Source: Candidatus Omnitrophota bacterium (GTDB lineage: Bacteria > Omnitrophota > Gorgyraeia > Tantalellales > Tantalellaceae). From it: DNA of 8,838 bases. Every line of letters begins with the position of its first letter. The stretch's first letter is position 1. The stretch spans positions 1 to 8,838 of the forward strand of contig JAUWWB010000036.1 in the NCBI GenBank assembly GCA_030617085.1, read 5' to 3'. The translations under genes and the position numbers were made by a program. The notes beneath the pieces are model-generated. The model did not search any database, was not told where the DNA came from, and was given only the letters and a program-made list of their open reading frames with translations. Positions 7,497 to 8,838 of this stretch are shown here, piece after piece.

Positions 7497-7561
7497 AAAG
7501 GGCAGGCACAGGGGCCTGCCCCTACATTTTTCCACGAGCTCCGAACTCCGAACTACGAACT
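7497..7561 (-). repeat. Hairpin module plus four heptamers after yajC
   Basis: Positions 7497-7531 are the exact second copy of the 35-base module at 29-63, with arms at 7500-7507 and 7514-7521. Next to it, four 7-base units fill 7534-7561; on the minus strand they read AGTTCGT, AGTTCGG, AGTTCGG, AGCTCGT. The array starts one base after the yajC TGA, so the sequence reads TGATAGTTCG with a second in-frame stop. Order and orientation (gene, heptamers, AAAAATGTAG, hairpin) are the same as at the recG 3' end. Confidence 0.85.
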
Positions 7562-7562
7562 A

Positions 7563-7889
7563 TCAGCCCACCTTCGCCCTCTTAATCCTGGCTATCGAAC
7601 TCTTCTGCACCTTTATCCTCACGTTGTCGTCAATGCGCAGGGTGACCACGTCTTCCTGTATATTGACGATGGTGCCGTACACGCCGCCCGAGGTGATGAC
7701 CTCGTCGTTCTTTGCCAGGCCTTCGAGCATTTTCGCGTGTTCCCGCTGGCTTTTTTTCTGAGGCCTGATAAGCAGAAAATAAAAGATAATGAAGATAAGC
7801 GCTATCGGCAACAACCCGATAAGCGGGCTCTGCTGAACCTGCGGTGCCTGTTGTGCCGCACCTTCCTGCGCAAACGCTAAAGTCGACAT
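7563..7889 (-). CDS. yajC: Preprotein translocase subunit YajC
   Basis: YajC is a small inner-membrane protein that associates with SecDF and the SecYEG translocon. The 108-residue product has the expected layout: a short Gln/Ala-rich N-terminus (AFAQEGAAQQ), one membrane helix at about 22-42, the signature IRPQKK just after it, and the conserved cytoplasmic domain with NDEVITSGGVYGTI and the ending VQKSSIARI. The ATG at 7889 has AAAGGA seven bases upstream and is the first start possible in this frame. It stands between tgt and secDF, as in many bacteria, but with repeat-filled gaps of 257 and 155 bases on its two sides instead of the usual tight spacing. Confidence 0.95.
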   Translation of the reverse strand: MSTLAFAQEGAAQQAPQVQQSPLIGLLPIALIFIIFYFLLIRPQKKSQREHAKMLEGLAKNDEVITSGGVYGTIVNIQEDVVTLRIDDNVRIKVQKSSIARIKRAKVG

Positions 7890-7914
7890 GATCCCATCCT
7901 TTCTTAAATTTGGC

Positions 7915-7934
7915 GTTTCTCCCGAACGAGAAAC
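7915..7934 (-). other. Small hairpin in the yajC leader
   Basis: Seven-base arms GTTTCTC (7915-7921) and GAGAAAC (7928-7934) with a 6-base loop lie 25 bases upstream of the yajC start. The hairpin does not cover the ribosome binding site. It may be a leader structure or another repeat fragment; nothing else supports a regulatory role, and I found no convincing promoter between it and the tgt end. Confidence 0.35.
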
Positions 7935-7951
7935 CTTTACCCACCGTCACC

Positions 7952-8023
7952 ACTTACTACGAACTAAGCTAACCGCCTTCGCAGGCTAAAGCCTGCGGCT
8001 ACATTTTCTCCGAGCTCCGAGCC
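7952..8023 (-). repeat. Composite heptamer-palindrome-heptamer repeat between tgt and yajC
   Basis: From left to right: degenerate and exact heptamers at 7952-7965 (ACTTACT, ACGAACT on the plus strand), a palindrome CGCAGGC-TAAA-GCCTGCG at 7980-7997, the flank CTACATTTTC, then two more heptamers at 8010-8023 (CCGAGCT, CCGAGCC). The order of parts is as in the modules at 29-80 and 7497-7561, including the CTACATTTT flank, but with a different hairpin. This is most of the left half of the 257-base gap. Confidence 0.75.
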
Positions 8024-8031
8024 ACCTCTCT

Positions 8032-8124
8032 GTCATTCTGAGCCCTCTCCCCGTCATCCTGAGCGAAGCGAAGGATCTCAGGCGGGTCGACGTGGGAGAG
8101 ATCCTTCGCTCCGCTCAGGATGAC
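8032..8124. repeat. Long inverted repeat between tgt and yajC
   Basis: Two 27-base arms, 8053-8079 and 8098-8124, are complementary at 26 positions around an 18-base loop containing GTCGAC. The single mismatch is A-C in plus-strand RNA but G-U in minus-strand RNA, the direction in which the flanking genes are transcribed. A degenerate half copy of the arm start (GTCATTCTGAGC) lies at 8032-8043. The arm motif built on CCTGAGCGAAGCGAAGGATC is one I recall from many unrelated bacterial genomes as a dispersed repeat of unknown role. Confidence 0.85.
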
Positions 8125-8134
8125 AACCGAGGGC

Positions 8135-8156
8135 ACTCACTACGAACTACGAACTA
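8135..8156 (-). repeat. Heptamer array forming the tgt stop codon
   Basis: Two exact ACGAACT units (8142-8148, 8149-8155; AGTTCGT on the coding strand) follow a degenerate unit ACTCACT at 8135-8141. The same degenerate-then-exact order, ACTTACT-ACGAACT, occurs at 7952-7965. The array supplies the last codons (GTT AGT TCG) and the TAG stop of tgt. Confidence 0.8.
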
Positions 8157-8838
8157 ACAGACCGGAACTCCCGGAGGAACTCCCTCTTGAACTCCTCGAA
8201 ACGGTCCTCCCGTATCGCCTGCCAGGAATTTCGTATAAGTTTAGCATAAAAGTGTATATTATGCAAAGAGACCAGCCTCAGGCCCAGTATCTCACCGGTG
8301 TTGAACAGATGCCGGATGTACCCCCTGGTGTAGTTCCGGCACGCGTAGCATTCACATCCGGGATCAAGGGGCCTGAAATCTTCCCTGAACGGGGCGTTCC
8401 GGACCTGTATCTCGCCGGAGGAGGTGAACGCCTGGCCGTTCCTGCCGTTACGCGTGGGAACGACACAATCGAACATGTCCACCCCGCACGATATGGCCTC
8501 CAGCATATCGGGAGGGGTCCCCACCCCCATGAGATACCGGACCTTGTCCTCCGGAAGAAGCGAAGCCGTATGATCCGTGATCTCGTTTATAAGCTCCGTC
8601 GGCTCGCCCACGCCGATACCGCCGAGGGCGTAGCCGTCCATGTCCATGGCGGCCAGCTCTTCCGCGCACCTTTTCCTCAGGTCGGGATACGTGCTCCCCT
8701 GCACGATGCCGAAAAGGGCCGTCTTCCCGCGGCGTTCAATAAACCTGTCCCTGGACCTCGCGGCCCATCTGAGCGTCATGTCAACGGAATCTTCCACGTA
8801 GTCCCTGGCGGCCGGGTAGTGGACGCACTCGTCCAGCG
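8147..8838 (-). CDS. tgt: tRNA-guanine transglycosylase, 5' end outside window
   Basis: Tgt exchanges guanine for preQ1 at the wobble position of tRNAs with GUN anticodons, the key step towards queuosine. About 229 codons are visible, the C-terminal 60 per cent of a typical bacterial enzyme. The frame stays open to the window edge, beginning LDECVHYPA, which contains the DEC substrate-binding motif; the first in-frame start inside the window, a GTG at 8797, is internal. Further motifs are FGIVQGS, YALGGIGVGEP, the nucleophile region DMFDCVVPTRNGRNG, and the zinc site CECYAC with the distant histidine of HNIHF. The last three residues and the stop are made by the heptamer repeat. Tgt stands first in the visible part of the tgt-yajC-secDF direction. 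Confidence 0.96.
   Translation of the reverse strand, partial: LDECVHYPAARDYVEDSVDMTLRWAARSRDRFIERRGKTALFGIVQGSTYPDLRKRCAEELAAMDMDGYALGGIGVGEPTELINEITDHTASLLPEDKVRYLMGVGTPPDMLEAISCGVDMFDCVVPTRNGRNGQAFTSSGEIQVRNAPFREDFRPLDPGCECYACRNYTRGYIRHLFNTGEILGLRLVSLHNIHFYAKLIRNSWQAIREDRFEEFKREFLREFRSVSS

Noticed and set aside
7408..7509. 34-residue N-terminal extension of SecDF
   Set aside because: It is translated hairpin repeat sequence; the ATG at 7407 has a ribosome binding site and gives the normal SecD N-terminal membrane helix.
7534..7561. Heptamer arrays as a CRISPR array
   Set aside because: Units are 7 bases with no spacers, and no cas genes are present.
7890..8146. RNA gene or missed small gene between tgt and yajC
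   Set aside because: The gap is accounted for by repeats and the yajC leader; no tRNA-like fold or open frame with a ribosome binding site was seen.

Overview
The window carries a housekeeping gene cluster, almost all of it on the minus strand. Read in the direction of transcription (right to left) the order is: tgt (5' end cut by the window edge), yajC, a fused secDF, a cation diffusion facilitator (CDF) transporter gene, recJ and recG. A single small plus-strand gene, rpmB (ribosomal protein L28), sits between recJ and recG, convergent with recJ and divergent from recG. The tgt-yajC-secDF-recJ order is a widely conserved bacterial cluster; the CDF gene is an added member.

The organism is a free-living-type bacterium of fairly high G+C (high 50s per cent by eye), with AGG-type ribosome binding sites and sigma70-like promoters. 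The fused SecDF, zinc-ribbon L28, gene order and the style of dispersed repeats suggest an uncultured lineage such as Omnitrophota, but this is recollection and inference; no taxonomic marker here settles it.

From left to right: 7-2178 recG; 2179-2244 a compact divergent promoter region with a good recG promoter whose -35 box overlaps the rpmB start; 2245-2469 rpmB; 2471-2529 a palindrome between the convergent genes that acts as a likely terminator and also encodes the last residues of RecJ; 2508-4214 recJ; 4215-4297 an 83-base gap with a heptamer array; 4298-5173 the CDF gene; 5179-7407 secDF, only 5 bases from the CDF start; 7408-7562 a repeat-filled gap; 7563-7889 yajC; 7890-8146 a second repeat-filled gap; 8147-8838 the 3' part of tgt.

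YajC and SecDF form the accessory membrane complex of the Sec translocon, Tgt makes the queuosine precursor in tRNA, RecJ and RecG act in recombinational repair, L28 belongs to the 50S subunit, and the CDF protein exports divalent metal. I see no new enzymatic, defence or mobile system with its own proteins. The unexplained layer is the repeats: tandem 7-base units of several different sequences and several hairpin modules lie at, or inside, the 3' ends of the minus-strand genes, and in recG, recJ and tgt they encode part of the protein. These are the most interesting items in the window.
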